NCBI GenBank assembly: GCA_963675185.2
Contig: CAXXOH010000003.1
Span: 372,001 to 436,000, forward strand
Source: Ilyobacter_A sp963675185
GTDB lineage: Bacteria; Fusobacteriota; Fusobacteriia; Fusobacteriales; Fusobacteriaceae
Length of the DNA: 64,000 bases
Reading direction: 5' to 3'
Position numbers and translations under genes: made by a program
The notes under the pieces: model-generated
Database searches by the model: none
The model's input: the letters and a program-made list of their open reading frames with translations, nothing else
Told to the model about the DNA's origin: nothing
In this document: piece after piece, positions 35,395-44,685 of the stretch
Position numbering within the stretch: the stretch's first letter is position 1
How the letters are laid out: the number at the start of each line of letters is the position of its first letter

Positions 35395-36441
35395 ATGTTT
35401 GAATTTTTTAATAAGGCTATGGGAATGTTTTCTGAAGACTTGGGGATAGATTTAGGTACAGCCAACACCCTGGTTTGCGTAAAAAACAAAGGGGTTGTAC
35501 TAAACGAACCGTCGGTGGTGGCGGTAAACAACAGGACGAAGGATATACATGAAGTTGGAGAAAAGGCAAAAAAGATGATAGGGAAGACACCTGCCTTTAT
35601 AAGCGCCGTAAGGCCTCTTAAAAACGGAGTGATAGCAGACTACGAAATAACAGAAAAGATGCTAAGGGAGTTCTATAAAAAAGTTCACAAGAGAAAGTTT
35701 TTGACCAGCCCGAGAGTAGTAATATGCGTTCCGGCCGGGGTAACCCAGGTTGAGAAAAGAGCAGTTGTGGACGTTACCAGGGAAGCCGGAGCCCGAGAGG
35801 CGTATCTTATAGAGGAGCCCATGGCTGCAGCCATAGGAGCCGGGCTAAATATATTTGAGCCAGAAGGGAATCTGATAGTAGATATAGGCGGAGGGACAAC
35901 AGAGGTCGCTGTGATATCGCTTGGAGGAATAGTTAAATCCACTTCACTTAGGGTTGCCGGGGACAAATTCGATGAGGCTATCATGCAGTATGTTAGGCAA
36001 AAGCACAACCTACTCATAGGGGATAAAACGGCAGAAGATATAAAGATAAATATAGCTACTGTTTTCGATAGCGACAAGGTGCTTAAGTATGAGATAAGGG
36101 GAAGGAATATGCTAAACGGTCTCCCTAGAAATGTCGAGATACATTCAAGCGAGATAAGGGAAGCCATGGAAGAACTGGTGAACCAGATAATAGAAGAAAT
36201 TAAGGTTACCCTTGAAAAGACTCCGCCTGAGCTTGCCGCAGACATATACCAAAAAGGTATAGTCTTGGCTGGTGGAGGAGCCCTTATAAGAGATTTGGAT
36301 AAGAAAATAGAAAAGAATCTGCAGATACCGGTTACCATAGCGGAGAACCCTTTGAACTGTGTGGTAAACGGGATAGAGGTTCTACTCCAGAATTTTGACG
36401 AATACAAAGGTGTTATAATATCACCTGAAACTGACTATTAA
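35395..36441 (+). CDS. mreB: Rod shape-determining actin homologue MreB
   Basis: A 348-residue protein of the actin ATPase fold: phosphate 1 motif LGIDLGTANTLVC, connect 1, phosphate 2 LIVDIGGGTTEVAVISLGG and adenosine motif GIVLAGGGALIRDLD are all present. The N-terminal FEFFNKAMGMF is an amphipathic membrane-binding helix. It polymerises under the membrane and guides cell-wall elongation. The window shows no mreC or mreD after it; instead an exported protein follows at 36463. RBS is AGAGGTGG. Confidence 0.95.
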   Translation: MFEFFNKAMGMFSEDLGIDLGTANTLVCVKNKGVVLNEPSVVAVNNRTKDIHEVGEKAKKMIGKTPAFISAVRPLKNGVIADYEITEKMLREFYKKVHKRKFLTSPRVVICVPAGVTQVEKRAVVDVTREAGAREAYLIEEPMAAAIGAGLNIFEPEGNLIVDIGGGTTEVAVISLGGIVKSTSLRVAGDKFDEAIMQYVRQKHNLLIGDKTAEDIKINIATVFDSDKVLKYEIRGRNMLNGLPRNVEIHSSEIREAMEELVNQIIEEIKVTLEKTPPELAADIYQKGIVLAGGGALIRDLDKKIEKNLQIPVTIAENPLNCVVNGIEVLLQNFDEYKGVIISPETDY

Positions 36442-36462
36442 TAGAGTTCGAAAGGAGGAAAA

Positions 36463-38028
36463 ATGAAAAAAATAATGTTTTTGTTTTTTCTCTCATTCAA
36501 ACTGGTATTTTGTACGGAGACCCTCACCACCGGGAACGGTCTGCTTGCAGCAGAGGTGGTGAAAAGCAGCGGAGGGCTAAGGGTAAAGAGTAAATTGAAG
36601 TCGGCAGATTTTGCCGTAGATAGCCTGGATATAGCAGTTGCAATAGATGGAGTTATACATCCAATTAAAAACTCTTTGAAAAGTGTGTCTTATGTAGATG
36701 GGACCGGCATGGTAAAGGTTGTTGCATCTGAAGAAAAATTCGACCTGAACCTCTATTACGTTCCGTCCATGCTCCAGAAAGAGCTATTTTACATATTCGT
36801 CGAAGTGGATCCCAAACTTAGCACGGGGGAGTTTGAACTTTTGTACTACATTAATCCTGGGCAGGATATAGGCGTCTTAAACTACTATCCTGGAGGCTTT
36901 GTATACGGTGAGACCAGGTTTACATACGGGGAAGGCAAAAAACTTTTTTTCAGTGACGATAATGATATATTTGTACCCAAAATGAAAATGGTCGAAGGCA
37001 GGAGTAAAAAATATACAGAAGACAGGTTCTTGATATTGGACAAACTTTCCTTAAAAGAGAGAACTGTTACCTCTACACTTGTCTTGGACTTCTCAAATGG
37101 TGCAGCTAAGGTTGAAAAATGGTCTACAGAAGACGAGGTATCCTACTGGACAAACTGGCTTGGTGTCACCGAGTACCGGTCAAACGAAAATATACTAAAG
37201 CAGCAGCTGATTTTTTTAAAGACCATGCAGTTGGAGAACGGAGAGGTAGCTTCAAACCATGTGAAAAATTCACTGGAAACAGTGGAGAGCACGCTGTTTG
37301 CAGCCAAGGCGTTTATGAGGTACTCATTTTACGAGGAGGCCAAAAAAGGGCTCTCCTTTGTGCTAGAGAAGGCTGGGAAAAAAGAGCTCAGCAGTTATGA
37401 GGAGGCTCTTTTGGCTTACGTAGTCTCTGACTATATGGTAGACACTGGCGACCTGGAGTTTTTTTACAACAACAGGGAAGCTATAACTGGTACATGGGCA
37501 TTTTCTAGGATGGCAGACTTAGCGTCCGGGAAAATCTCTATAGAGGGGACCGGAGAGATAGGAACTGACTACTACTTGTACGTGGCAATGGAAAATCTGT
37601 ACAGCCTGGGGATAGAGGAATTTCAAAACTACAGGCTTCCACTACTAGATCTCAGGGTGGACTTCAACTTGAGGTATCTGCAAGGGGATGAAGTGGTGAG
37701 CCAGCCAGCTGACACTACGGCAACAGAATATAACCTTTTATATATAGGATTATTGCCATCCAAAAAGCGGGATGAACTGATAAAAAAACAGATGGAGGCT
37801 TACAGAGGAGACGTAATTTCCTGGACAAGTGAAGCTACAATAGACCTTTTGGGGCAGATATATGGCAACCGTTTTTTTGGCTACAGGGATGAAAACTTGC
37901 TTGTAGTCTTGAATAAACTAATAATTAAAAATGATTTTATAATTTCAGAGTATTTAAATAAAAGCGGGTATATAGATTCACGCATCGCCAGTAAATATCT
38001 TCTAATGATGCACGACAGGGGGATTTAG
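36463..38028 (+). CDS. Exported protein of unknown function, possible alpha/alpha-toroid
   Basis: A 521-residue protein with a signal peptide (residues 1-17, cleavage near VFC-TET). The first 220 residues look beta-rich (LLYYINPGQDIGVLNYYPGGFVYG). The second half is helical with repeat-like pairs (FLKTMQLENGEVASNH, ESTLFAAKAFMRYSFYEEA, YEEALLAYVVSDYMV), reminiscent of the glucoamylase/GH15-like alpha/alpha-barrel layout. No catalytic Glu pair could be assigned, so enzyme activity is unproven. It is placed between mreB and scpB and follows mreB by 21 bases after AAAGGAGG. It may act on cell-wall or surface sugars. Confidence 0.6.
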   Translation: MKKIMFLFFLSFKLVFCTETLTTGNGLLAAEVVKSSGGLRVKSKLKSADFAVDSLDIAVAIDGVIHPIKNSLKSVSYVDGTGMVKVVASEEKFDLNLYYVPSMLQKELFYIFVEVDPKLSTGEFELLYYINPGQDIGVLNYYPGGFVYGETRFTYGEGKKLFFSDDNDIFVPKMKMVEGRSKKYTEDRFLILDKLSLKERTVTSTLVLDFSNGAAKVEKWSTEDEVSYWTNWLGVTEYRSNENILKQQLIFLKTMQLENGEVASNHVKNSLETVESTLFAAKAFMRYSFYEEAKKGLSFVLEKAGKKELSSYEEALLAYVVSDYMVDTGDLEFFYNNREAITGTWAFSRMADLASGKISIEGTGEIGTDYYLYVAMENLYSLGIEEFQNYRLPLLDLRVDFNLRYLQGDEVVSQPADTTATEYNLLYIGLLPSKKRDELIKKQMEAYRGDVISWTSEATIDLLGQIYGNRFFGYRDENLLVVLNKLIIKNDFIISEYLNKSGYIDSRIASKYLLMMHDRGI

Positions 38029-38559
38029 ATGGACATTTTGAAGCACTTAGAGGCGATACTTTTTTTAGCAAACGAGGAGCTAGACATAGCGAATCTGTGT
38101 AGATTTTTTAATATTTCTAAGGGAGATATGCTCGATGTATTGAAGCAGTTAAAAGAGGTGAAAAAGGATACTGGAATAAATATCTGTATAGAAGGGGAAA
38201 AAGTTTATATGGCCAGCAACCCGGCGTATGGAAAGATAGTGTATGAATTTTTCAACCCAGAATCCAAGCCTAAAAAACTTTCGAAAGCTGCACTTGAGAC
38301 CCTATCCATAATAGCCTACAGGCAGCCCATAACCAAAGCCGAAATAGAAGGGATAAGGGGTGTCGGGGCCGACGGAGTCCTGCACAGCTTGGAGGGCAAA
38401 AAACTGGTGAGGGTTTGTGGGAAGTTGGACAGCATAGGCAGGCCGAACCTATACGAAATAACAGAAAATTTTCTGAAGTATATGGGCATAGAAAGAGTGG
38501 AAGAGCTTCCAAACTACGAAGAGGTGAAAAGCGGATTTGGAAAAGTTGAGGATAAATAA
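38029..38559 (+). CDS. scpB: Segregation and condensation protein B
   Basis: A 176-residue protein of two winged-helix domains as in ScpB: DILKHLEAILFLANEELDIANL at the N-terminus and KAALETLSIIAYRQPITKAEIEGIRGVGADGVLHSLEGKKLVRVCGKLDSIGRPNLYEIT, the diagnostic block. It binds the ScpA kleisin of the Smc complex in chromosome segregation. scpA is not in the window. The ATG touches the preceding stop (TAGATG) and the 3' end overlaps the next gene by 23 bases. Confidence 0.94.
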   Translation: MDILKHLEAILFLANEELDIANLCRFFNISKGDMLDVLKQLKEVKKDTGINICIEGEKVYMASNPAYGKIVYEFFNPESKPKKLSKAALETLSIIAYRQPITKAEIEGIRGVGADGVLHSLEGKKLVRVCGKLDSIGRPNLYEITENFLKYMGIERVEELPNYEEVKSGFGKVEDK

Positions 38560-39244
38560 GTATCTCTCCTCAAAGGGGGTAGCCTCGAGGAGAGAGGTCG
38601 ACAAAATGATAGAGGACGGGAGGATACTGGTCAACGGAAAGCAGCCGTCTCCTGGTGAAAAGGTATCCGACCAAGATGAGATAATGATAGACGGCGGGTT
38701 GCTAAACTCCGACGAAGAAAAACTGTACTTCCTGCTGAACAAGCCTGTAAGAGTAATAAGCAGTGCAAAGGATGACAGGGGTAGAAAGACTGTGGTGGAT
38801 CTTGTGAAAACAGATGCTAGGGTATACCCTGTTGGCAGATTGGACTACGACACTGAGGGGCTTATAATACTTACAAATGACGGCGAGCTTTTTAACAGGG
38901 TTATACACCCAAGGGCAAAGGTGTATAAAACATACACGGTTAAGCTCAAGGGGCGCATGGGCAGTGGAGACCTCGCAAAGCTCAGGGATGGCGTGGAGCT
39001 AGAAGACGGCATGACCCTGCCGGCAAAGGTGGAAATTTTGAGATTTGACGGGTTGGATAGTTGGGTAGAAATATCCATACGTGAGGGCAGAAACAGGCAA
39101 ATAAGAAGGATGTGCAAAGCTATAGGGTATCCGGTATTATACCTTAGAAGAGATAAGATAGGAAACATAGGTTTGGGGAATTTGAGTATAGGCGAGTACA
39201 GAAAACTCACCAAAGAAGAGGTCGCTTATTTAAAGGGGCTCTAA
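38537..39244 (+). CDS. rluB: RsuA/RluB-family rRNA pseudouridine synthase
   Basis: A 235-residue protein with an N-terminal S4 RNA-binding domain (LRINKYLSSKGVASRREVDKMIEDGRILVNG) and the catalytic domain with VGRLDYDTEGLIILTNDGEL (catalytic Asp) and REGRNRQIRRMCKAIGYPVLYLRRDKIG. It isomerises a uridine in 16S or 23S rRNA; adjacency to scpB favours the RluB (23S) type, as in many bacteria. The start is TTG, at 38537 or 9 bases later, inside scpB. Confidence 0.9.
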   Translation: MEKLRINKYLSSKGVASRREVDKMIEDGRILVNGKQPSPGEKVSDQDEIMIDGGLLNSDEEKLYFLLNKPVRVISSAKDDRGRKTVVDLVKTDARVYPVGRLDYDTEGLIILTNDGELFNRVIHPRAKVYKTYTVKLKGRMGSGDLAKLRDGVELEDGMTLPAKVEILRFDGLDSWVEISIREGRNRQIRRMCKAIGYPVLYLRRDKIGNIGLGNLSIGEYRKLTKEEVAYLKGL

Positions 39245-39261
39245 TTTTTAGGAGTAGGCGT

Positions 39262-39906
39262 ATGAAAAAAATATTTTTGATAGATTTTGATAAAACAATA
39301 AGCTTTAAAGATTCTACTGATACTCTTATGGAGGCACACAACTACGAGCTTTTGATGGACTACCAAAGACTCTTTAGAGCGGAAAAGCTAAGGGTACGGG
39401 AGTACCTAAAAGGGCTTTTGGAAAGCCTCGACATGGACGAGGCGACCTATATGGAGGAGGTCAGCAAAAATCTGCCTCTAGACCCGTACTTCAAGGAATT
39501 TGTTGGGCTTGGGTATGACTTCAGGATAGTAAGTGCAGGTACCTATTTTAATATTATACCGAACTTAAAAAAAGAGGGAATACTTGTACCCAGGGAGCAT
39601 ATATACAGCAACGATATCGCCTTTAAGAGCGACGGAAGTCTGGAAGTTTTTTTCCCACATGAAAATGGAGATTCTCGCGATGGCATCTGCAAAAGGTCTG
39701 TGGTGGAGAAGTACAAAAAAACATACGACCAGGTCATATTTATAGGCGACGGGGTTTCCGACTTCGACTGCGCAGACGTAGCGGATTTTGTTTTTGCAAA
39801 GGTAGGGCTAAGGCTGGCTAACTACTGCGAAGAAAACAGTATACCGTATATTCCGTATGAGAGCTTCAAGGATATAAACGAGTACATTCTTACAAACAAG
39901 ATTTGA
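39262..39906 (+). CDS. HAD-superfamily (subfamily IB, MtnX/SerB-like) phosphatase
   Basis: A 214-residue cytoplasmic phosphatase. Motif I is FLIDFDKTISFKDS with nucleophile Asp, motif II is FRIVSAGTY, motif III Lys in KRSVVEKYKK and motif IV is VIFIGDGVSDFDCA. The insert pattern matches subfamily IB enzymes acting on small phosphorylated metabolites such as MtnX or phosphoserine phosphatase-like proteins. Substrate is unknown; no methionine-salvage genes are near. Its end overlaps the upstream part of the gatC leader by 4 bases of open frame. Confidence 0.82.
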   Translation: MKKIFLIDFDKTISFKDSTDTLMEAHNYELLMDYQRLFRAEKLRVREYLKGLLESLDMDEATYMEEVSKNLPLDPYFKEFVGLGYDFRIVSAGTYFNIIPNLKKEGILVPREHIYSNDIAFKSDGSLEVFFPHENGDSRDGICKRSVVEKYKKTYDQVIFIGDGVSDFDCADVADFVFAKVGLRLANYCEENSIPYIPYESFKDINEYILTNKI

Positions 39907-39923
39907 AATATAAGGAGGAAGAT

Positions 39924-40211
39924 ATGGCTTTAAGCAGAGAGGAAGTTTTGAAAATAGCAAATCTCGCTAGATTGGAATTTAAGGATGAGGAAATAGAAAA
40001 ATTCCAGCACGAGTTGAATGATATACTAAAGTATATAGATATTCTAAATGAAGTGGATACAAGCGATGTTTCGCCTCTTTTCCATACAAATGAGATGCAG
40101 AATATTTTGAGAGATGATAAAGTAAAGGAATCTTTATCACAGGAGCTTGCAACTAAAAATGCTCCTCAGAGTGAATCAGGTACGTTTATAGTGCCTAAAG
40201 TTGTTGGATAA
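39924..40211 (+). CDS. gatC: Glu/Asp-tRNA(Gln/Asn) amidotransferase subunit C
   Basis: A 95-residue GatC with the standard pattern MALSREEVLKIANLARLEF, FQHELNDILKYIDILNEVDTSDV and the C-terminal NAPQSESGTFIVPKVVG belt. It stabilises GatA and bridges it to GatB. AAGGAGGAAGAT before ATG at 39924 sets the start; the open frame begins at 39903. It heads gatCAB, which amidates mischarged Glu-tRNA(Gln) and possibly Asp-tRNA(Asn). Confidence 0.94.
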   Translation: MALSREEVLKIANLARLEFKDEEIEKFQHELNDILKYIDILNEVDTSDVSPLFHTNEMQNILRDDKVKESLSQELATKNAPQSESGTFIVPKVVG

Positions 40212-40234
40212 AAATGATGGGAGGAAATTGCTAA

Positions 40235-41689
40235 ATGGAACTTTACAAGCTAACGGCATATGAAATAGCTGAAAAACTTAGAAGTAGGGAGATAAGCGCC
40301 ACAGACTTGATTGAAAGTATATTTAACAGGATAGAAGAAGTAGACAGCAAGGTGGGAAGTTTTGTATCTCTTAGGAAAGAAAAGGCTTTGGCTGAAGCAA
40401 AAAAGGTGGATGAAAAAATAGCAAACGGAGTGGACTTAAAGCCTTTTGAGGGGATACCAGTGGCCATAAAAGATAATATGGTATCACTCGGGGACCCATC
40501 TACAGCGGCCTCTAAGATACTTTGCAACTACGAAGGCATCTACGATGCCACTGTGGTGAAAAAGCTAAAGGAGCAAGGTGCTATAATAATAGGTAAGACA
40601 AACATGGACGAGTTCGCCATGGGGTCTACCACAAAGACCTCTTATGTAAAAGAGACAAAGAACCCTTGGAGCCTAGACAGGGTACCTGGCGGCAGCTCTG
40701 GCGGGGCGGCAGCCTCTGTAGCGGCAGGTGAGGCGATCGTATCTCTTGGATCAGACACAGGGGGAAGCATCAGACAGCCGGCATCATTTTGCGGTGTAGT
40801 CGGTCTGAAGCCAACATACGGGAGGGTGTCTAGATACGGGCTTATGGCTTTCGGGTCTTCCCTGGATCAGATAGGGCCTATAACAAGAACGGTAAGAGAC
40901 GCAGCCATGACTCTTAACGTTATCTCAGGAATGGACGACATGGATTCTACACTTGTAGATATAGAGGTGCCTGATTATACAGAGTACCTTACAGGCGACA
41001 TAAAGGGGATGAAAATAGGAGTTCCCAAGGAGTACTTTATAGATGGGATAGACCCTGAGGTCAAAAAGGTAATAGAAGAGTCTATAGAAAAGTTTAAAAA
41101 ATTGGGTGCAGAAATCATAGAGATAAGTCTGCCTCACACAAAGTATGCAGTGGCGACCTATTATGTCCTGGCTCCTGCTGAGGCTAGTTCAAACCTTGCC
41201 AGGTATGACGGAGTGAGGTACGGACACAGATCTGAAAACTCAGAAAATATAGCGGACCTCTACATAAAATCTAGAAGTGAAGGATTTGGGGACGAAGTAA
41301 AGAGAAGGATAATGATAGGGACCTACGTGTTAAGTGCTGGTTTCTACGACGCATACTACAAAAAAGCACAGCAGGTGAGAAGGCTTATAAAAGAAGACTT
41401 CGATAAGGCCTTTGCAGAAGTGGATATTGTGATGACCCCTACGTCCCCTAGCATAGCCTTTCAGCTTGACGAGGAAAAAGATCCAGTACAGATGTATCTT
41501 TCTGATATATTCACACTTTCGGCAAACTTGGCAGGGATTCCCGGGCTTTCAATTCCTGCGGGATCTGCATACGGTATGCCGGTTGGACTTCAGCTTCTCG
41601 GTAAGTCTTTCGGAGAAGGAGAGCTTCTAAAAGCTGGAGATGCCTTTGAAAGGGCATCGGGAACGGTAGAATTACCAGAAATAAAATAA
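40235..41689 (+). CDS. gatA: Glu/Asp-tRNA(Gln/Asn) amidotransferase subunit A
   Basis: A 484-residue amidase-signature enzyme. The Ser-cisSer-Lys triad lies in GIPVAIKDNM (Lys, about residue 78), VPGGSSGGAAASVAAG (cis-Ser, about 152-154) and SLGSDTGGSIRQPASFCG (nucleophile Ser, about 177). It releases ammonia from glutamine and passes it to GatB. It sits 23 bases after gatC and 29 before gatB, in one operon. Confidence 0.96.
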   Translation: MELYKLTAYEIAEKLRSREISATDLIESIFNRIEEVDSKVGSFVSLRKEKALAEAKKVDEKIANGVDLKPFEGIPVAIKDNMVSLGDPSTAASKILCNYEGIYDATVVKKLKEQGAIIIGKTNMDEFAMGSTTKTSYVKETKNPWSLDRVPGGSSGGAAASVAAGEAIVSLGSDTGGSIRQPASFCGVVGLKPTYGRVSRYGLMAFGSSLDQIGPITRTVRDAAMTLNVISGMDDMDSTLVDIEVPDYTEYLTGDIKGMKIGVPKEYFIDGIDPEVKKVIEESIEKFKKLGAEIIEISLPHTKYAVATYYVLAPAEASSNLARYDGVRYGHRSENSENIADLYIKSRSEGFGDEVKRRIMIGTYVLSAGFYDAYYKKAQQVRRLIKEDFDKAFAEVDIVMTPTSPSIAFQLDEEKDPVQMYLSDIFTLSANLAGIPGLSIPAGSAYGMPVGLQLLGKSFGEGELLKAGDAFERASGTVELPEIK

Positions 41690-41718
41690 AGCAGAAAATA
41701 GATGGAGGTTTAATATAG

Positions 41719-43167
41719 ATGGCTAGAGAATGGGAAGCTGTAATAGGACTAGAGGTTCACTGCCAGCTTAAAACTGGTACAAAAGTGTGGTGTGGCTGTA
41801 GTGCTGACTACGATAATTCCGATCCAAATACACACACATGCCCAATTTGTTTAGGGCACCCTGGAGCCCTTCCTAAACTTAACAAAAAAGTTGTGGAATA
41901 TGCTATAAAGGCGGGACTCGCCTTAAACTGCAAAATAAATAAGGAAAGTAAGTTCGATAGAAAAAACTATTTTTATCCAGATACACCTAAAAACTACCAG
42001 ATAACTCAATTTGATATGCCGTACGCAGAATGCGGTCACATAGATATAGAGCTTAACTCGGGCAGGGAGAAAAAAATAGGGGTAACCAGAATCCACATAG
42101 AGGAGGATGCGGGGAAATCCGTCCATGCAGACGAAGAATCCTTCATAAACTTCAATAGAGCATCCATACCGCTAATAGAAATAGTATCTGAGCCAGACAT
42201 AAGCAGTAGCGAAGAAGCCTATGAATACCTAAATACGCTGAAAACCGCCATTAAATATACCGGAGTGAGCGATGTCAGCATGGAGCTCGGATCCCTCAGG
42301 TGCGACGCCAACGTTTCAGTGAGGCCAAAGGGAGAAGAAACTTTTGGAACCAGGACTGAGACCAAAAACCTCAACTCCTTTAAAGCCGTTGCGAAAGCCA
42401 TCGACTATGAAATAGCCAGGCAGATAGAGCTAATAGAGGCCGGCGGAAAGGTAGTTCAGGAAACCAGGCTTTGGGATGAGGAGGCTGGAGTTACGAGGAC
42501 TATGAGATCTAAAGAGGAGGCAATGGACTATAGATATTTCCCTGAACCGGATCTGGTAAAACTGGTTATAAGCGACGAGCAGCTTGAAGGGATAAGGTCC
42601 GAGATGCCGGAGTCAAAAGTTGAAAAGATAAATAGGTTTATAAAAGATTATTCTATACCAGAATACGATGCTACAGTACTGTGCTCAGAGGTGGAACTCG
42701 CGGATTACTTCGAAGTGGCCGCAAAAGACTCTGGAAACAGCAAGATGACGGCTAACTGGATAATGACAGAGGTACTCAGAGTTCTAAAAGATGAGCAGAA
42801 GGTGATAGAGGAGTTCAGCATATCGCCAGAGCATCTCGGTAAAATAGTAGGCCTTATAGAGAAGGGTGTAATATCCAGCAAAATAGCCAAAGACCTGTTT
42901 GAGAAAAAGCTAAAAGACGACAGGGATCCTGAAGAGATAGTAAAGGAAGATGGGATGTCCCAGGTTGCCGATACAGGGGTTATAGAAAACATGGTTTCTG
43001 AGGTCTTGGAGAAAAACCCTAAATTGGTAGAAGACTACAGGAATGCTGACGAGGGAAGGAAGCCTAGGGTAATGAAGGGTCTCATGGGTCAAGTTATGAA
43101 GCTTTCAAAAGGAAAGGCAAACCCTCAGCTAGTAACAGATATACTAATAAAAAAACTTTCCGATTAA
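41719..43167 (+). CDS. gatB: Glu/Asp-tRNA(Gln/Asn) amidotransferase subunit B
   Basis: A 482-residue GatB with WEAVIGLEVHCQLKT at the start, zinc ligands in VWCGCSADY and HTCPICLGHPGALP, the kinase-like core with RIHIEEDAGKSVH, and the C-terminal YqeY-like tail domain (KGVISSKIAKDLFEKKL to the end). It phosphorylates the tRNA-bound Glu and transfers ammonia. A terminator follows. Confidence 0.96.
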   Translation: MAREWEAVIGLEVHCQLKTGTKVWCGCSADYDNSDPNTHTCPICLGHPGALPKLNKKVVEYAIKAGLALNCKINKESKFDRKNYFYPDTPKNYQITQFDMPYAECGHIDIELNSGREKKIGVTRIHIEEDAGKSVHADEESFINFNRASIPLIEIVSEPDISSSEEAYEYLNTLKTAIKYTGVSDVSMELGSLRCDANVSVRPKGEETFGTRTETKNLNSFKAVAKAIDYEIARQIELIEAGGKVVQETRLWDEEAGVTRTMRSKEEAMDYRYFPEPDLVKLVISDEQLEGIRSEMPESKVEKINRFIKDYSIPEYDATVLCSEVELADYFEVAAKDSGNSKMTANWIMTEVLRVLKDEQKVIEEFSISPEHLGKIVGLIEKGVISSKIAKDLFEKKLKDDRDPEEIVKEDGMSQVADTGVIENMVSEVLEKNPKLVEDYRNADEGRKPRVMKGLMGQVMKLSKGKANPQLVTDILIKKLSD

Positions 43168-43195
43168 AAAGGAAAGTTCGAAGATAATTCAAAAA

Positions 43196-43226
43196 ATAAA
43201 AGGGAGGGGAACTCCCTTTTTATTTT
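43196..43226 (+). terminator. Terminator after gatB
   Basis: AAAAGGGAG-GGGAA-CTCCCTTTTTATTTT forms a short strong hairpin with T-tract before the cardiolipin synthase gene. Confidence 0.75.
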
Positions 43227-43240
43227 GATGGGGTGGTAGT

Positions 43241-44674
43241 ATGAACTTTGAGCATATATTTTTAGTCACCATGTTTCTGAATATGATATTTATAACAACT
43301 ATAGTGTTTTTCGAGAGAAGGAGCCCTAGCTCAACAATAGCCTGGATACTGGTGTTAGCCTTTACACCATATGTGGGTTTTTTTCTGTACCTCATGTTTG
43401 GGCTAAGTTTCAGGAAGAGAGTGCTCATTAAAAAGAAAAAGTATGTAGACCTTCAGCGGAAAGCCTATTTAAAAAGGATAAGCATGAACAAAAATGACTT
43501 AGATGAGTACGCCATAAGTCATTACGGCGACTCTTTAGTAAAATACCTGGAAAATTACGGTGAAGCCCTCTACTTCACAAACAACAATGTGGAGATATTT
43601 ACTGATGGTAGAAAGCTTTTCGACGATATGATAAGTGAAATTAAAAATGCCAAAAAATACATATATATGGAGTATTATATAATAAAGGCGGATTCTCTGG
43701 GGAGTGTAATTTTCGACATATTAATGGAGAAAGCCCAGAATGGAATAGACGTAAAAATACTTTACGATGGCGTAGGAAGTTTAGGCTTTCCAAGAAAGAG
43801 AATAAGGGAGCTCAAAAAAAGCGGAGCTAAGATAGTGAGCTTTTTTCCACCTTTTCTACCGGATATGAATTTCAGGTTGAACTACAGAAATCACAGAAAA
43901 ATACTCGCTATTGATGGTGTGATGGCTTATACCGGCGGATTTAATATAGGCGATGAATATATAGGCGAAAACAAAAGGTTTGGGTACTGGAGGGATACCC
44001 ATTTGAAGATAAGGGGCGACGCCGTACTGGAAGTGCAAAAGCAGTTTGTATTTGATTGGGAGTTTACAACAAAAGAAAGTGTAGAGATAAATGAAAAAGA
44101 GATTTTAGGCAGACCAAATACAGGAACAACCTCCATGCAGATAGTGGCCAACGGTCCTGACTGGGAGTACCCAGTAGTTAAAAACGGCATAATAAAAATG
44201 ATAAGTAACGCAAAAAAAAGTGTATACATCCAAAGCCCTTATTTCGTACCAGATGACAGCATGCTGGAGGTGCTGAAGATAGCTGTCATGTCTGGGATAG
44301 ACGTAAACATAATGCTGCCGAATAAACCGGACCACCCGTTTATATACTGGGCATCCCTGTCATATGTCAGCGAACTTCTGAAATTAGGAGCGAACTGCTA
44401 TATATATGAGGGAGGGTTCATGCATAGCAAATTTGTTGTGGTGGACGACAAGGTGGCCACAGTTGGAACCACTAATATAGATATAAGAAGTTTTTACTTG
44501 AACTTTGAGTTAAACGCTTTTATTTATGATGAGGTAGTAGTGAACAAAATAAAAGAAAGCTTTAAGGAGGACCTTAAGGATAGTCATCTTCTAAGTCAGG
44601 AAGAGTACGACAAGAGAAAGCTTGTAGTTAAATTCAAAGAATCAGTGGCTAGACTTTTGACCCCCTTGCTATAA
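43241..44674 (+). CDS. cls: Cardiolipin synthase (ClsA type)
   Basis: A 477-residue phospholipase D-superfamily enzyme. Two N-terminal transmembrane segments (about residues 3-22 and 33-55) precede two HKD motifs, NHRKILAIDG and HSKFVVVDDK, each followed by GG or GTTN sequences. It joins two phosphatidylglycerols to make cardiolipin and glycerol at the inner membrane. It starts 73 bases after gatB, beyond a terminator, and is followed closely by the PHP gene. Confidence 0.93.
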   Translation: MNFEHIFLVTMFLNMIFITTIVFFERRSPSSTIAWILVLAFTPYVGFFLYLMFGLSFRKRVLIKKKKYVDLQRKAYLKRISMNKNDLDEYAISHYGDSLVKYLENYGEALYFTNNNVEIFTDGRKLFDDMISEIKNAKKYIYMEYYIIKADSLGSVIFDILMEKAQNGIDVKILYDGVGSLGFPRKRIRELKKSGAKIVSFFPPFLPDMNFRLNYRNHRKILAIDGVMAYTGGFNIGDEYIGENKRFGYWRDTHLKIRGDAVLEVQKQFVFDWEFTTKESVEINEKEILGRPNTGTTSMQIVANGPDWEYPVVKNGIIKMISNAKKSVYIQSPYFVPDDSMLEVLKIAVMSGIDVNIMLPNKPDHPFIYWASLSYVSELLKLGANCYIYEGGFMHSKFVVVDDKVATVGTTNIDIRSFYLNFELNAFIYDEVVVNKIKESFKEDLKDSHLLSQEEYDKRKLVVKFKESVARLLTPLL

Positions 44675-44685
44675 GGAGGGATACT

